Shown: positions 12,561-25,903, counted from the first letter of the stretch. The stretch is DNA of 64,000 bases from Pyrus communis (GCF_963583255.1 NC_084804.1:19970061-20034060), one strand, 5' to 3'. Notes: generated by a model from the sequence alone, not told the origin. Numbers and translations: made by a program.

Positions 12561-12681
12561 GGGGTGTGCTATCCACACACCTCTTGATAATTTCTGTCCG
12601 TTGATCTTCTTCAATTCATCTGATCCGACGATTAAAAATTAAAAATGTGTGTGAGAAGTAAAATGGAATATGTGTCTGCAT
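12561..12681. mobile_element. MITE, family B (degraded copy)
   Basis: It begins GGGGTGTGCTATCCACACACC and aligns along its length with the MITE at 13434-13562 (shared GTTGATCTTCTTCAA-like and AAAAATTAAAA blocks). The right terminal repeat is eroded. A TATATATATATA run adjoins on the left. Confidence 0.6.
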
Positions 12682-13433
12682 TTGATCCAAATAACTGAAG
12701 CCATCATGAACCCAACAAGTTATAAACTCAACTTAAAGTTTGAATCTTCCTTGTTTAATAAACATATTAGAACACGAAGCTTGGCAAGACTTTTTATAAA
12801 CTTTGCTGCAAAAATGGTAGCATGTAGGAATATAGCAAAGTATTTCGCCATACACAATCAGCTTTACATTAATTATCATTCATGAGAAGCTCCTTTGAAT
12901 CAAATCAGTGATTATTTGTGGAGGAGTTTCTCGTACAAATTGGTGATAAATTACCATAGTAAATAGCTACGGTTTTTCTTTTTACACTGCATTTTGAGTT
13001 TAAACATTCTTCCATCCTCTCTTTGGTGTAACTTTTTTTTTTTAAATGAACCTTTAGATATCGCTTATAAAAAAAAAGATAAAAATGTCTCAGCTGGACA
13101 AACAGAAAGTTGAATGCAAATATACAGTTGGTATCAAAAAGTAAAAGTTCAAATGTTATTTAGTGCCTTAGTTTTACTAGTTTTTATTCATTAAACCTCA
13201 GCAATGACATCCTTGTTTAACAACTACTACCACCAAAAATGGTGATAACGTTTTAGTCGGACAAGGCCGCCGTGTGCGAGCCGAAAGAAGAAAATTGCAG
13301 ATTAAATAACAAATTGAAATATCCAACTAGGCCTAAATGGGCTTCCAGGTCAGGGATATTGGGCTTCAAGTTTAAGAGCTTGTTTATGGGCTGTACGGTG
13401 GTCGCAACAGCCGGTAACTTAAGTTAAGAAATT

Positions 13434-13562
13434 GGGTAGTGCCATTCACACCCACTTGTTAATATTTTTATCCATTGATCCTCTTCAAGTAATTTGATTC
13501 GTTGGTGAAAAATTAAAAGAGTTTATGAAAGGTAAAAATGAGTGTGTGGATAGCACCATCCC
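13434..13562. mobile_element. MITE, family B (about 129 bp)
   Basis: The left end GGGTAGTGCCATTCACACCC and the reverse complement of the right end GGGATGGTGCTATCCACACA form imperfect terminal inverted repeats of about 20 bp. It is non-coding. The target duplication is not clear. Confidence 0.65.
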
Positions 13563-13999
13563 TTATTATTTGTTTTCCTATTACAAGGAATAACACAATT
13601 CTAGTTTTTAGTTTTATGCAGGTTCGATTTAATCCAGTTTTACATTGAAATAGTAGTTGAACAAATTACAGGTAAACAAATTTTTTTTTTTTTTTGGATC
13701 AATTTTTATTGAACGGAAACGTAAAAACACAAAAGAAAAGCGAAAGACTAAAAATTGGAAGACTGAAAATGATAAATGTATTGATAGGTTATTGACTTCA
13801 ACTTGTTACAATTTGTGACGTGATTTGCGGTTCCAACTCTTTTATTCCCACTTATTCATAGATTGAAGATGATATAAAAGTATGGCCTGACACTGTTAAT
13901 TTAAAAATAGTTTCTATAATTCTAAACGTAGCTATGTTTAGTTTTTTCGTTTGGAGATGACCTATGTTCAAGCTCAATTTGAATTAGGAGAAAAACGAC

Positions 14000-14145
14000 C
14001 CATTCCAAAATGGGCTACTTGGGTTGAGCTTGACATTTTTGAACCATTCAATTATGGTTTCAAAACTTACGACCCATGGCCCATGGTACATTTTACAAAG
14101 GAGATGGGCCTTATCCATCAAAAGCTAAACAAAGCCCGTAAGCTA
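14000..14145 (+). promoter_or_regulatory. Putative proximal promoter with TGGGCY / site II-type motifs
   Basis: Upstream of the LRR-WD40 start are AATGGGCTAC (about 14008), GATGGGCCTT (about 14104) and the reverse form AAGCCCG (about 14131). Clustered TGGGCY motifs are typical of plant housekeeping promoters bound by TCP factors. No TATA box is obvious. This is inference from motif clustering only. Confidence 0.4.
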
Positions 14146-14255
14146 TCCAACTTCCCAACACCCGCGTCATCAGTGTCTGAAACGCACCTCACCTGCGCAG
14201 GAAACGATCAGAAAATCCCTCCATGGTTGGTCGGTAATTGCAAAGCTCAGTCGCC

Positions 14256-17200
14256 ATGGCAATCGACGTCCAAATTTTGAAAGAAAGGTCATCTTCCTTT
14301 GAATTGATTATTTGCAAAATAGTGTCTTTATCAAAATAGTGTGAAATTTTGGATGATTATTTGCGGTTTAGTAGTTCAACTTGTATGAATTACAATGTCT
14401 GGACTTGTTTCTGCTGTAATTTTTTTTAATGTTAATATTTTGATTTGATTTGATTTTTTTATTTTTTTATGGGTGCTTTAGGTATATTAATTCTTGCAGG
14501 AGGCACTGTGTCCTACCAAATCCTGCAATTCTGTCCGTTCTCTTCAAGGTCAGTGATGAATGGTCTCCCAATTTTTATTTTAATGATGAATTTATTAATT
14601 AGTTTTAAGGTTTAATTCTCTTGATCCATTTGTTAATGAAATTCTTGTTGAAAGTAGCTGTGGCTTTGTAGAACTAGGAATTTCTCTTATTCATTAAAAT
14701 GAATGTGTTCATTGTATTTATTAGAGTTTAGATGGGCAAAGCGACATCAGCATTCGTGTTTAAGTGACCAAAAAACGACATGACATGCCTTATGTTTGTC
14801 ATAAAATAGGACCGTAAACCATGCCATGGGCATGAAGGGGAAACAACAAGCATGAATTTGGGGAGTGGGATATTTCTTAAGAGTATAAAGTAATATATAT
14901 TGAGTTCAAATCCACGTAGCTTGCTCCTTTGTAGCTTAATCCGTTATATTGGGCTGTTCAATTGAATAGTAATGATCAACATTACTTGCATTTAAAATTT
15001 ATAATGCGTATTATTTACACCAAAATCGTTAATATTGGTGGTCTGAAATAGTTATAGTACTATTCTTAATCTGATTCCTTGCTTTCTGTTTACTATTCAG
15101 GCTAAGGTTAAAAAATATTGCCAGCAAGTATGTAGCTTGGAGATTTCATTAGACCACCTTAAGGATACCGATTTCCCGCCACTTCTTGATTTATGCATGG
15201 AGCTTGATGATTCAGAGGTTGAAGCAGTTGACATATGCAATAAATCATTGTATGTTCTGGATGGAAAATATGCTCTGTTGTTGATGCGCGCTATTAATCA
15301 AAAGCTTCGAATTGTTGATCTCTATGATTTTTCATTTGGAAAGAATTTCTCGAGGTATAGAGTGGAACTGGTTTTAATTGGTTTTGTGTTGACTGTTTTA
15401 TTCTAAATTATCCTAGATCTTATCTGGTATAACACTCACTGTCATAGTAGTAGCTTAATAAGAGGACTTTTTTGCAAGAGGCAATGATGAGGAGGGATAT
15501 TTGTTGTACATGTGTATTGTGTCTTTGTTTATTTGTTGTACATGTGTATCGTGTCTTTGTTTCTGTATGACTATAATACCGAGTGGATCACATCCAAACG
15601 TACTGGCAAATTAGTAGGTGATTGGTAGCTATCTATACCATCTTGTATGCATCCTAATATTGGAATGGTTAGGAATTTCACAGAAATTTGCGAATTGAAT
15701 TTTATTGATAAAACTGAGTTATATTATCAAAGTTTTACGATAAAGAATCTGCTTAAATTTGGAATGTCAAAATATATGTTTCAGACCTGATTTTTTCTAT
15801 TAAGTTGTTCGGTATTCCTTTATAATGAATTTTATGTATTTGTAGTTGCACATTGCCTTCTTTATGTGTATTGATTAGTGTAGAGTCATGTTTATTATTT
15901 ATTTTCTGAGAGAAATATATTGTATAGAGAAATGTACATCTGTAAATCAAATTGATTTTTCCTACGTAAATTGTTTGCTATCACTAATTCAAGTTTAATT
16001 CTTAGGGATATTTCTCAGAGAGGTTTAACATGCCAAGTTTTAAACTTGAGGTCGTCGCATTTTCGGAAGCTCAACATGATGGGGGAGTTCATGCGGATAC
16101 ACACCCTTAACCTTGATTTTAGTACTAAGCTCACTAGTTTTCAGGAGGATTGTTTTACTTGCATGCCCAACCTAAAGTGTCTTTCTCTGTGTGAGACAAG
16201 AATTTCAAATCTCTGGACAACCATCGCTGCACTTTCTAAACTCCCTTCTTTGGTTGAACTTCGATTTCAGAATTGGTCGGGCTGCAATAATGTTGGCCCT
16301 TTTTCTGCATCATCTAGTCGGAAGCCTGATGACAAAACTGATTCCAATCTGCCAAATAGTGTTCATTATGGTGGGCGACCATCCATGTGTGTTGGGGAAC
16401 CAACAGATTACAATTCAAGCATTGAAGAGGTGCTACGGAATTTGTTTGTAGTGGGTAATATGGGTGTAAATGGTGATGAACAAAGCATGGTTGAAGATTC
16501 ATCAGATGATAGTGAACTAGACTCACCGAATCCCCTGCAAGAACATGGTTCTGTAGGGCTATTATCAAATGTTTTCTCAAGCTGGAATAGACAGGCCGAT
16601 CCACAAAATGAGGTAATAACATTGGTCTTTGCATTTGATTATGTGTTGAGTGTTCTAAGTGGGAATTTTTAAGTAGATTATCTTACTATGGAGCAAGCAA
16701 CAACAACAGTATAATGGAGCAGGCAACTACCTTTCCAAATCCTATTGAAATTGTCGTCCTAGTACATTATTATAGTATTATTACAATTCTCCGTAATAGT
16801 AAGCTTGATATGCTTTGTATTCCCATTCCCTAACAGCCTCAGCTTTTGGGGTCAATGGTTGCCTCACGTGGCATCAGATTATCAGATCTCCATGTGTTTG
16901 AAACCTCCAAGTCCCATTCCCCTTCTATTAATTAATTTTCAAGGTGCACGGGGGAACTGCACCTTTATGTATTTATTTTTCTTCATGCTAAGTTGCAACA
17001 CGGGGTTGCACATAAGGGCGCAAGTTAGCTTGATATCCGTTGTTGGCCTGTTGCCTAACAAATTAAGCATTTGAGGTCCAATTGCTGTCTTTCATATAAA
17101 GATAATTACTAAGCATTATTGTTCTACCATATAATGTTGTAATTTTGTAGTCATCTTTGTCATCCAACCCTTTCTTCTGTATTCATGATAGTCAAATTTC

Positions 17201-20200
17201 TACTTTGTTTGACATGCTTCTTTTGATGACTCACAGAATCAAAATGAAGAGGAGTCCTTGCAGGGTACCTTCACAAAGCATATTGGAGACATTGAATTGA
17301 AATATATTTCTTATCATGCTTCACCAATATGTTTCGAGAAACATTATAGAGAGTACATGATAGCCTCATTACCTCATTTGAGAAGTTTGGATAACTTGCC
17401 TATTGGAAAGATTGATCAGGAAAGGGCGAGGATTAAATTTTCTGAGTGTTTTGAGAATCTACCTTATCAGAGGAAGCATAAAGAGAATATTGTCCACATG
17501 TTACAGAAGCGTGAAATAAGAGCAAGCCAAACTCATGTGCAAAGTCCTGGTCAGAAATCATCAAGTCTCTATGGAAAATCTCAACACTTCTATACGAGGT
17601 CTCTTTGTGCTGCTAAAATGGGATCTTCTGCCTGGCCTTTCTTGCACCCGCTATCGGTTTCAGGCAGAAACTTGGGAGGTGAAAGTAGGAGCTTTCGCCC
17701 TAGGCAGTTTGAGTATCATCCATCTGACTCTAGTCTAATGGTCTTTGGAACATTAGATGGTGAAGTAGTTGTAGTCAACCATGAGAATGAAAAAATTGTC
17801 AGTTATATCCCATCATCAGGAGCAATGAATAGTGTCCTGGGACTCTGTTGGCTCAAGAAGTATCCCTCTAAGGTATGCAAAGTCATGGTTTATTATTCTT
17901 AATATATAATTAACAGTTGAAGTTCTTTTTCCTTCTTTGGAGATTGTTGCACCTATCAATCCCAGAATGCTGCATCATTCTTTGATTGTTTTGTTTTTCT
18001 TATTGTATATGGTTTAGTTGGCCAGAAAAGTGTTCAAAACACAATGGCTGGTAACAGCATTCATGACAACTGAATGGAGTATGTGGGATTTGATTTGTCA
18101 TACAATAGGTCTACGTTCTAAAGGAATTTCTTTGACTTAAGAACTTGGCCAGGTTGTAGGTATAGGTAGAAATATAAGATATGTATTTGATGGACAATTG
18201 GACATGCATATAACCACAGTATGGATACAAGATTGCTCCAAAGTTGATAGTGAACCTGATTTTTTTACTCTGTCATGTTGTAAAGATTAGACATCTATCT
18301 ATCTTCTGATTTGGCAAATAATAATTCTGCCTTGGTTTTTTCCTCGTTGAATGTCAGCTAATAGCTGGGTCAGATAACGGTTCATTGAAATTATATGATA
18401 TCCATCATACACGATCAATGGTAAGGGGCATCTACCATAGTGCTGGTTCTGTGACTTTTGACGAGTTTGACCAGTTGACTTCTGTTCATGTTAACTCCAC
18501 GGACGAACTATTTCTTGCTAGTGGATACTCAAGAGATGTTTCTTTGTATGACATAAGTAGTGGAAGACGCTTACAGGTGTTTACTGGTATGCATCGGGAG
18601 CATATTAATGTACTGAAGTTTGCAAACCATTCCCCATCTCTTTTTGCGACTTCTTCATTTGATAAGGATGTCAAGATGTGGGATCTCAGACAGAAGCCAA
18701 TACATCCTTGCTATACTTCTTCAAGCCCTAGGGGTAATGTGATGGTTTGCTTTTCTCCAGATGATCATTATCTTTTAGTGTCAGCTGTTGACAATAAGGT
18801 AATTTTATGATTTGTTTATTACTATATAAATTTGGGCTGTCAATGTGTGTTCTTTGACCTTTGGCATTGATCTAGATGTGATGTTGGATACCTGATTAAG
18901 AATCAAACTTGGTTCGATTGGTAAGATTTGATGCTTCCAGGGTAAAAATGATGGAAAGTAAAATGTTCAATTGTTAAAATGGCATGTTTTTTTTCCTTTT
19001 CCTATAAAGTTTTTAGTTGTATTTTTTTTCTTTCTATTTTGTTATTATTTCACTCGAATTTTGTAGTAAGGTCTCTTATTGGGAAACTGATGTTACCATC
19101 GAGTTGGTGCACTCAGTCAGGTTAGTTGTATATTGTGGGATATGTAGGAGGCGTCACTGTTGAAGGCTTAAGCTATTTTTCCTTTTTTGGTATATTTTGT
19201 TCATTGTTATTTTGTTATGGTTCACTTGTCCTTCCAGACATATTAGCATACTGATTACCTTGTTGATGATGTCAGGTTCGACAACTTCTGGCAGTTGATG
19301 GGAGACTTCACCTGAATTTTGAGATAGCCTCTACAGGAAGCTCTCAGAATTACACCCGATCCTATTACATGAATGGAAGGGATTATATCATCAGCGGGAG
19401 TTGTGATGAGCATGTAGTCCGCATATGTTGTGCTCAAACTGGGAGGCGGCTGAGGGATATATCTTTGGAGGTACTAATTTCTAATTTAAAGTACCAGGAA
19501 ACATTGTTTCTTTGTCAGATATGCATGTTCAAATGCCATCTAGTGAAATAGGATAAAGTTCTTTCTACGTATGATGCCAAACTCTGCTTATGTTGGCAGT
19601 GCTTCACCTTGTATTTGATTGAAGTTGCAAGTTATCATTATCATTGTCAAAAATAAGTTTTACGATTCGTTCTCAATAATAAGGAATATGAAAATAGGAG
19701 ATGAAAGAAACCAAAAATACAGTGAAAGGTAATGCCTTAAACTTGAGAGTATCGAAAGGAGGAAAAGGGGAATAAAATTCAAAAGGGGTAGGGGAAAAGG
19801 ATTTGAAGAAGTATTTTCATCTACTAATGGTTGTGAGTTCCACTAGACACTAGTTACTTTGAAGAAAACAATGATACAAATTTCTGTTTTTATACAGGGA
19901 CGAGGGGGATCTGGAAGTTCTATGTTTGTGCAATCTTTAAGGGGAGATCCCTTCAGAGTGAGTTTCATTCTTACTACTGGTATCCACTTTTTTGGTCAAT
20001 CGAGTAGAATTGTAAACATTCATACTTTTGTTAGATGAGATAGTGGGTTAATTTCTTAAAAATAAGTTATAACCCCTCCCCCTTAACCCCTAAAAGGGGG
20101 GGAAAGGTTAAGAAATAGGAGACACTCTTCATAAGTGATTACTAGAGTACTTAGACTTGTAGTTTTTTTTTTTCATGCAACTTTATTTTTCTTGTAAACA

Positions 20201-20813
20201 TATAGAGATTTCATGAATTTTAGCGTGTCCCTTTTATACTTTAACAGGTTACAGAATTCTCATGCTGTAACTATCTTCCTTTTTACTTTTTGGACGGAAA
20301 CTAATATTATAAATTATCGAAGACTTGAATAGTTCTATATACGGGTCAGCTTAATTTGTGCTGTAGTCTTGGTTGCCTTTTCAAATCATGCCACAATGAT
20401 AAAGTCGTAAACTTGTAAAGAACAACACTGTTACGTCTTGCTCACCTCAAAAGAATCCTCTAGCAGTGTGCAGGCTACATTATGTTTAACCTTGTTTTTT
20501 TTTCAAGTATCCAAGTGATGCCAAGGATTAATGTTTCTCCTTTATTCACCTAAATATTCTTTTTCCCAAAAATATCCCAGGAATTCAACATGAGCATCTT
20601 GGGAACATATATGCGTCCAAGCTCGAGGTCTGAAATTGTCAAGGTATAGGACTTATGCTTCTGTATATTTATGTTATTGAAAAACGTCATCACGTGATAC
20701 ACTAAGGTTTTCTGCATGCTACATTGCAGGTCAACATGCTAGCATCCAGTAACTATGCCAAGGAACACCTTGATGGTCAGCAGCCTTGCCCAACCAATAA
20801 TATGGGAGGTTGA
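14256..20813 (+). CDS. Leucine-rich repeat plus WD40 repeat protein (806 aa, 10 exons)
   Basis: Proposed join: 14256-14287, 14500-14548, 15101-15354, 16006-16612, 17237-17872, 18358-18798, 19276-19470, 19898-19957, 20581-20643, 20730-20813. All introns are GT-AG and the frame closes exactly at TGA 20811-20813. The start MAIDVQILKERR is the first ATG that splices cleanly. Residues of roughly 30-200 contain leucine-rich repeats (LNLRSSHFRKLN, LKCLSLCETRI). Residues 230-300 are acidic and serine-rich (VEDSSDDSELDSP). From about 460 there are several WD40 repeats, including LIAGSDNGSLKLYDI and FATSSFDKDVKMWDLRQK. The WDLR at 634-637 fits the WDxR signature of DDB1-CUL4 substrate receptors. The likely role is a scaffold or ubiquitin-ligase adaptor in cytosol or nucleus; the exact family member is not recognised. 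The LRR-WD40 pairing is uncommon. No frame-breaking lesion was seen, so it is probably active. Confidence 0.88.
15500..15563. repeat. Tandem 32-bp duplication in intron 3
   Basis: ATTTGTTGTACATGTGTATTG and the following GTCTTTGTTT are repeated head to tail with one C/T difference. It lies in the intron between exons 3 and 4 of the LRR-WD40 gene. Confidence 0.8.
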
Positions 20814-23800
20814 TGTATGTATGTACCTTATTTGTAAGCTATGCATGCATGTGAACAACTCTTATGTCCTAGGAAAGCGTCTTCAAAGGTGCAAAAACGC
20901 GAACATCTCTACCATCAGTTTGGTCTACCAGTACATCACATTTTGCCCCATCCCATCTTCGTTTGCTCTCCCATGCGGGACTGTGGACGTACTAATTGAA
21001 CCTGCAAGCGTCGCAACTATCGGACGAGATCCAGTGGCTGGTAGAGCTGATTCTTGGCAGATGCTTACTTGAGTAAAAGATACAGTTCATTTGTTTTGCT
21101 ATTGTACAGGTACATGTGATATGCCGTGTGATGAGTTAGAAGGTAGTTAGTAGTCTCTTAACGGAGTGTCTGTCATAGGTGCTTCTGGTTGTGAGATAAA
21201 CTTGTTAGTGCTGGTATGAATAAGAATTTTACGGAGAGCATCGGTCTCCGGCGGAGTTTCGGTTATAATTTACAATTTCACACAAAATGCCCGACTTAAG
21301 CTTCCACAGCTTGAGTTAGACGGCAAGATCCCCCAAAACTTAAAGGTGGACATTCTTTTTACCCTGGCTTTATTTGTTTGTGCTACTAATCTAATGAAAA
21401 TGATTTTTGCGCACGCTCGTTTACTTCCGTAACACCTCCTCATTTTTTTCTTTTTCTTTTTTCTTTCCAAATGTTGAATCGAACAAATAAAAGGAGAATC
21501 AAGGGCCACAATTAAGAGGGAATTTAAGGGGTGCAATAATTTTCTAGCATAATATAGTGGTTGTTATATCCTATGTAGTCTAACTCTTCGTCCGCATGAA
21601 TTATATGTTAGTCATACGACTCCTACCACAAATTTATAATACAAAATATGTGGCAATTAATCCGATGACACTGTAATTTTCTTTTATAATATGGCCACAG
21701 TATAGGGAAGTTAATTAATCACAAAACCAAAACAAACAAACGTTTAGTCTAGCTCTAAATTCATATATTTCAGTAGACCAATAATTCTATTTGGATACCC
21801 CACAAATAAAAAAAAATAAAAAAAATAAAAAACAGAGAGGAAAAAAAGAGGAAAAAAACGCACACACCCACAGTTGCTAATAAAAGTGGATCCTATATTC
21901 CTATTATTTGTGGAACCCAATAATTCTATTCACAGGCATAACACATTTCCGACATAAGTGTTAAGAAAACTCTCAAAAGTAGAACTCTCTATGATCTTAG
22001 AGGGCGCACTTCTTCGTAAGTGATTATTAGACCAAACAAATTTTATGATCCAAACATCACGTAATTAATTTGGAAGGACAAACATAAATTTGAAAACTAA
22101 CTGCAGACCACAAGCCCCTGAATCGTGCACTGGATTAATAAGTTGAAGCCTCCCCCAACTTGCAAAACCATTGAACCAGGAAACCAATATTTGTGTCCTA
22201 TAGCAATAGCAACAGTGCAGCAACAATGAATTGTTTGAGAAATTTGGATAACTTGCATGCTGGAAAGATCCGACAGAGGTTAAATTTCCTTGATGATGAA
22301 ATTTGAACCGAGTACCTCTTCTGAACAAGTATATACTATATGTTCTAACAAAAACATACACAAGAAAATTGAATTATTTAGTTACCTAGTTTTTTTCAGT
22401 TTGTTTTATGCATGTTTAGAGCTATGCTAGAGGAGTTTGTCGCTCATGTCACTTTATTCTTCCGTCAAAAACTCATGCTAAGAGATTTTCTTGAATTCGA
22501 GTCTTATAAGGACCTCTTTTGATAGACACAAATGCAAGTGGCCTTAAACCGCGTGTTCATGCTTAAGAACAACTGTCCACGCGATAAGTGGTGTTCAACC
22601 GTTAATTAATTATAAAAATGCCTATTATATTAACATCCTACATATTGTTGAATAAATCTCACATATTTAATACACCTCACATTTGCTTTTATAATTAAAA
22701 ATTATCTTAATACACCTCACGTATTTCCCCATAATACCCATACATCCCACATTCTCAACATACATATTACATTTTTTACATACACTGTACATTTTCTATA
22801 CACCCCACATTCTTCAAATCTTTTTTGAAGGAAAAAACCCTAACATCTTGCGTGCTTTATGTGGAGAGAAGAAAACAGACACTTGAAAGGCGCCAATTGA
22901 ATGGAATGGGTAATTGCAATAATTCACCCTTGAATTGAATGTGTTATATTGCAGTAATTCACCACTGAAAACAGTGAGGTGCCAATTACTAAAAAGACCG
23001 AAGAATTGTTAATGGATAACCTGATAGCACAAATAAAAATAATGCATATTATTAGAGAAAAGAAGCATTTAGGTAATATGGTTTTCTGGGAATTGTAAAT
23101 AAATATTAGGCTTAAATCAAACAATAATAGGGCTTGGGTAGTATAGTTTCTTCTGGGAAATCACAAGCATATATTTGGGACTAATCTCCTTTGAAATCAA
23201 AATCAGGGAATAAAATAACGCAGATAGCTTAAACGAGGCTCATAGCTTGGTTAGGATTTTATTCAACAATGGAGAGTGAGAGGTTTTGATAGTTGAATAA
23301 GGTAAATAATACGTTAAAAGTGATTTAGGGTGTTTTTAGAAATTTTCTTGTTTTTTTTTAAAACCAAATAAAATCGAAATTGTCATTACATAATAGATTA
23401 CATACATCTTTTAATATGGGATGCATTCAATATTTTATAAGATACTAATAAAAAAAAAGAATTGTTATTAGTACTCCAAAAATCTCATTCTACACTCCAA
23501 ACTTTCTATATTAGGAAAGAAAAATACATTTGTAAAATGAATGACGAATGAGATTTTTGAAATGCCAATAACATTTCTTAAAAAATACCTTATAAAAACT
23601 CTTTACAATCAACGACTAAAAATTACTAATACATAATTGTAAAACTCATTTCGTTGCATCCCAACGTAGGGCAAAAAACGAGGAGTCTAGTTCACAGTGC
23701 AAATACCGCGTGGACCGCCTATCTGTATCGCACTCTTACCTCACGGACTCAATAAATATGTTCCAAAAGTTGCACCCTTCCAGCTGTGCAGTGAGACCCA

Positions 23801-24710
23801 ATCCCTCATTTATTCTTAGTTCATCATCCCAACTGCCCACGTACTATTTTTATCTTATATATTTAAATTTTACTGAAAAAAAAAAAACTATTTTCCAAAC
23901 TGAAATAAAATTAGAACAAGTAAAAATAAATTTCTTTGGGTGAGAAAAAAAAAATCATTGTAAAGATAATTTGCACAAAGTTATTCCATTTTTTACAAGC
24001 GATGTGAGATGATAATTGAATTTAGAATTTCTGTGCACAAGTATAGGGTAATTTGTACTACTAATATTAAAATATAAGTAATGCTTTGTAGATTAAATTT
24101 GCAAATTAAATATGCAAACTAAATAATGTATCATTAATAATAAATAATCACATTAATCAGCGTTTAAGTAATAATCCAATCACTTTCATGTCATTTAATT
24201 TACAAAATTTAGTCTACACATTTAATCTTTCTAACATTACTCTTAAAATATATTCACACTAAAAGATAAGAAATTAGAACTAAACCACACAATAGATGTG
24301 ACATAATAATTTAACAATAAACTTATCATTTATGATAATCGATCTTAAACCGTCAACCAAAGAAATACCACTCCGTAGTACTAGTTGGTTTCCATGTTTA
24401 CAAACTAATGGAATTATAGATAAGTTATTTCAGAAATATAACCCAAAAAGTATTGAATTTTAAATAAACATTGTATACTCTTCTTTTTATTAATGTCAAC
24501 TAAAAAATCTAAGATCATTTACACTATTCTATAATTTGTCTAAAAAAAAAAAAATATATTGACTTGGTTTTTTTGGAGGGTATCCAAAGTTGCCGACTCA
24601 CAAGTTCTCTCTCACTCGCTATTAAATACCAGCTTGAGCTCTCACAATCCTCCACACTGCCTCAAGTACACTTCTCAACTACGACTTGTCCTTTGAGTTC
24701 ACCAGGCAAG
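20814..24710. other. 3' UTR of the LRR-WD40 gene, then intergenic DNA and the GASA promoter
   Basis: The first few hundred bases are the likely 3' UTR. The rest is AT-rich without supported genes. At about 22660-22815 a degenerate series of ACACCTCACAT/CACATTCTxxACATAC motifs looks like repeat debris. A MITE lies at 24077-24241. Before the GASA gene, TTGACTTGG (about 24560, W-box-like) and CTATTAAATACC (about 24618, TATA-like) form a plausible promoter. Confidence 0.55.
24077..24241. mobile_element. MITE, family C (copy 1)
   Basis: Ends AGTAATGCTTTGTAGATTAAA and CTAACATTACT are imperfect inverted repeats. The interior shares AAGTAATAATCCAATCA and CATTTAATTTACAAA blocks with copies at 37119, 37793 and 48033. 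It is non-coding. Confidence 0.6.
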
Positions 24711-25235
24711 ATGAAGCTCTACTTTCCACTCCTCTGTTTCCTTCTTCTTACCTCTTCTTTCATGGATCCAGCTATGGCCCTCGCTACTTCACGTAAGTGT
24801 TTAGATTTTGCCCAAGTAAATGGAGATGTTCTCTTTTGCCATATTATCTGGCTGTTAGACTGTGAATCTCGACCATTAATTATCTAAACTCGTGTTATAC
24901 CATATAGTTTAGATCGGCATTTTGATGATATAAGTCCGACAACAGAACTTACTCGTCGAATAATTCACCATGCATGTCATCTGCTTTGAAAAGTTTAATT
25001 CGTTCGATCACCGTAGGTTAAGATGTTAACTGGGTTTATTAATCTTGCAGCATATTGCAGCGACAAGTGCTCGACGAGGTGTGCAGTAGCAGGAGTTCGG
25101 GATCGATGCATAAAGTATTGTGGGATTTGCTGTGAAGCGTGCAAGTGTGTGCCTTCTGGGACTTATGGGAACAAGCACGAGTGCCCTTGCTACAGGGACA
25201 AGAAGAACGACAAGGGCAAGCCCAAGTGCCCCTAA
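24711..25235 (+). CDS. Snakin/GASA cysteine-rich peptide (gibberellin-regulated protein), 88 aa
   Basis: Join 24711-24792, 25051-25235; the intron is GTAAGT to TTGCAG and the frame closes at TAA 25233-25235. Residues 1-24 form a secretory signal peptide ([16 protein letters not shown], cleavage likely after AMA). The mature part holds the 60-residue GASA domain with all 12 conserved cysteines, the RCxKYCGICC-type core (here [20 protein letters not shown]) and a CPCYRDKKN tail close to the snakin-1 / peamaclein subgroup. Family members are apoplastic peptides with antimicrobial activity and roles in gibberellin responses and redox balance; some fruit members are pollen-food allergens. There is almost no variable linker between signal peptide and domain, as in snakin-1. 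The gene looks intact and probably expressed. Confidence 0.95.
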
Positions 25236-25632
25236 TTTAATTACTCAAATTTTCTGTGTAGTTTAATCTTTATGGAGAATGTTAATTAGGGTTAAAGTTG
25301 GTCTGCTTTAGTAATAATAGCAAGAATTGGTAGTTGATCCTTTTTATGTTTGGTATGAGTCCAGTTATATAGTTTTATGTTGTGATCTTTATCTTGGCTG
25401 TTTATGTCCAATGGCAGTTGGATTTTCATAAAATAAATAAATTATTTGTCTTCTTTTTTATTTTTTTCATAATCATTTCAATTTTTCAGTTTTTATTTTC
25501 ATGATTACGGTATTTTTCATTAGTGATGAAATTGGATTATTAGTTTTCGTGGTGATAGAATAACTGGAAGATAGCTCATGTAGTAGAAAGATTAGGATTT
25601 AAGCTCATGTGATGAACTCTGTTAGTATTTAT

Positions 25633-25835
25633 GTTCAAAATCGAAAATTTCGTCAACTCTCCGTTAATTATTAGCACGTGAGCCACACATACGAGGCTAA
25701 AATGGTATTCTTCATCAATTGTTAGCACTTAGCATGTAAGACTCACGTGTGAGACTAACTTTATCCTTTCAGTCTCACATGTGAGCTTATGTGCTAATAA
25801 TTAGCAGAGAATTGACGAAATTTTTAATTTTGAGC
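25633..25835. mobile_element. Foldback MITE (203 bp, terminal inverted repeats of about 45 bp)
   Basis: The left arm (GTTCAAAATCGAAAATTTCG, then AATTATTAGCAC) matches the reverse complement of the right arm (GTGCTAATAATTAGC, then AATTTTTAATTTTGAGC). A second inner pair around ACTCACGTGTGAGACT and AGTCTCACATGTGAG extends the hairpin potential. Confidence 0.75.
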
Positions 25836-25864
25836 CTATATCATATCAGACTTCACCACAGAAG

Positions 25865-25868
<4 letters not shown>

Positions 25869-25895
<27 letters not shown>
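25869..25895. repeat. (TA)n microsatellite followed by poly-T
   Basis: About thirteen TA units are followed by about fourteen T. Confidence 0.95.

Positions 25896-25903
<8 letters not shown>

Larger units (their letters stand above)
9969..14255. other. Intergenic DNA
   Basis: AT-rich, without convincing coding sequence apart from the MITEs listed separately. A short stretch at about 10400-10440 with GATCATGGGTTCAG resembles a degenerate tRNA-type B box, but no full SINE is defined. The open frame at 13951-14280 overlaps the promoter and start of the next gene, has no recognisable domain and is probably chance. Confidence 0.6.

Noticed and set aside
13951..14280. 109-codon open frame upstream of the LRR-WD40 gene
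   Set aside because: It overlaps the gene's start in another frame, has no domain and contains the promoter motifs.
20060..20115. C-run and G-run hairpin (CCCCTCCCCCTTAACCCC with a following G-run) as a regulatory structure
   Set aside because: Short and inside an intron; no support beyond base runs.
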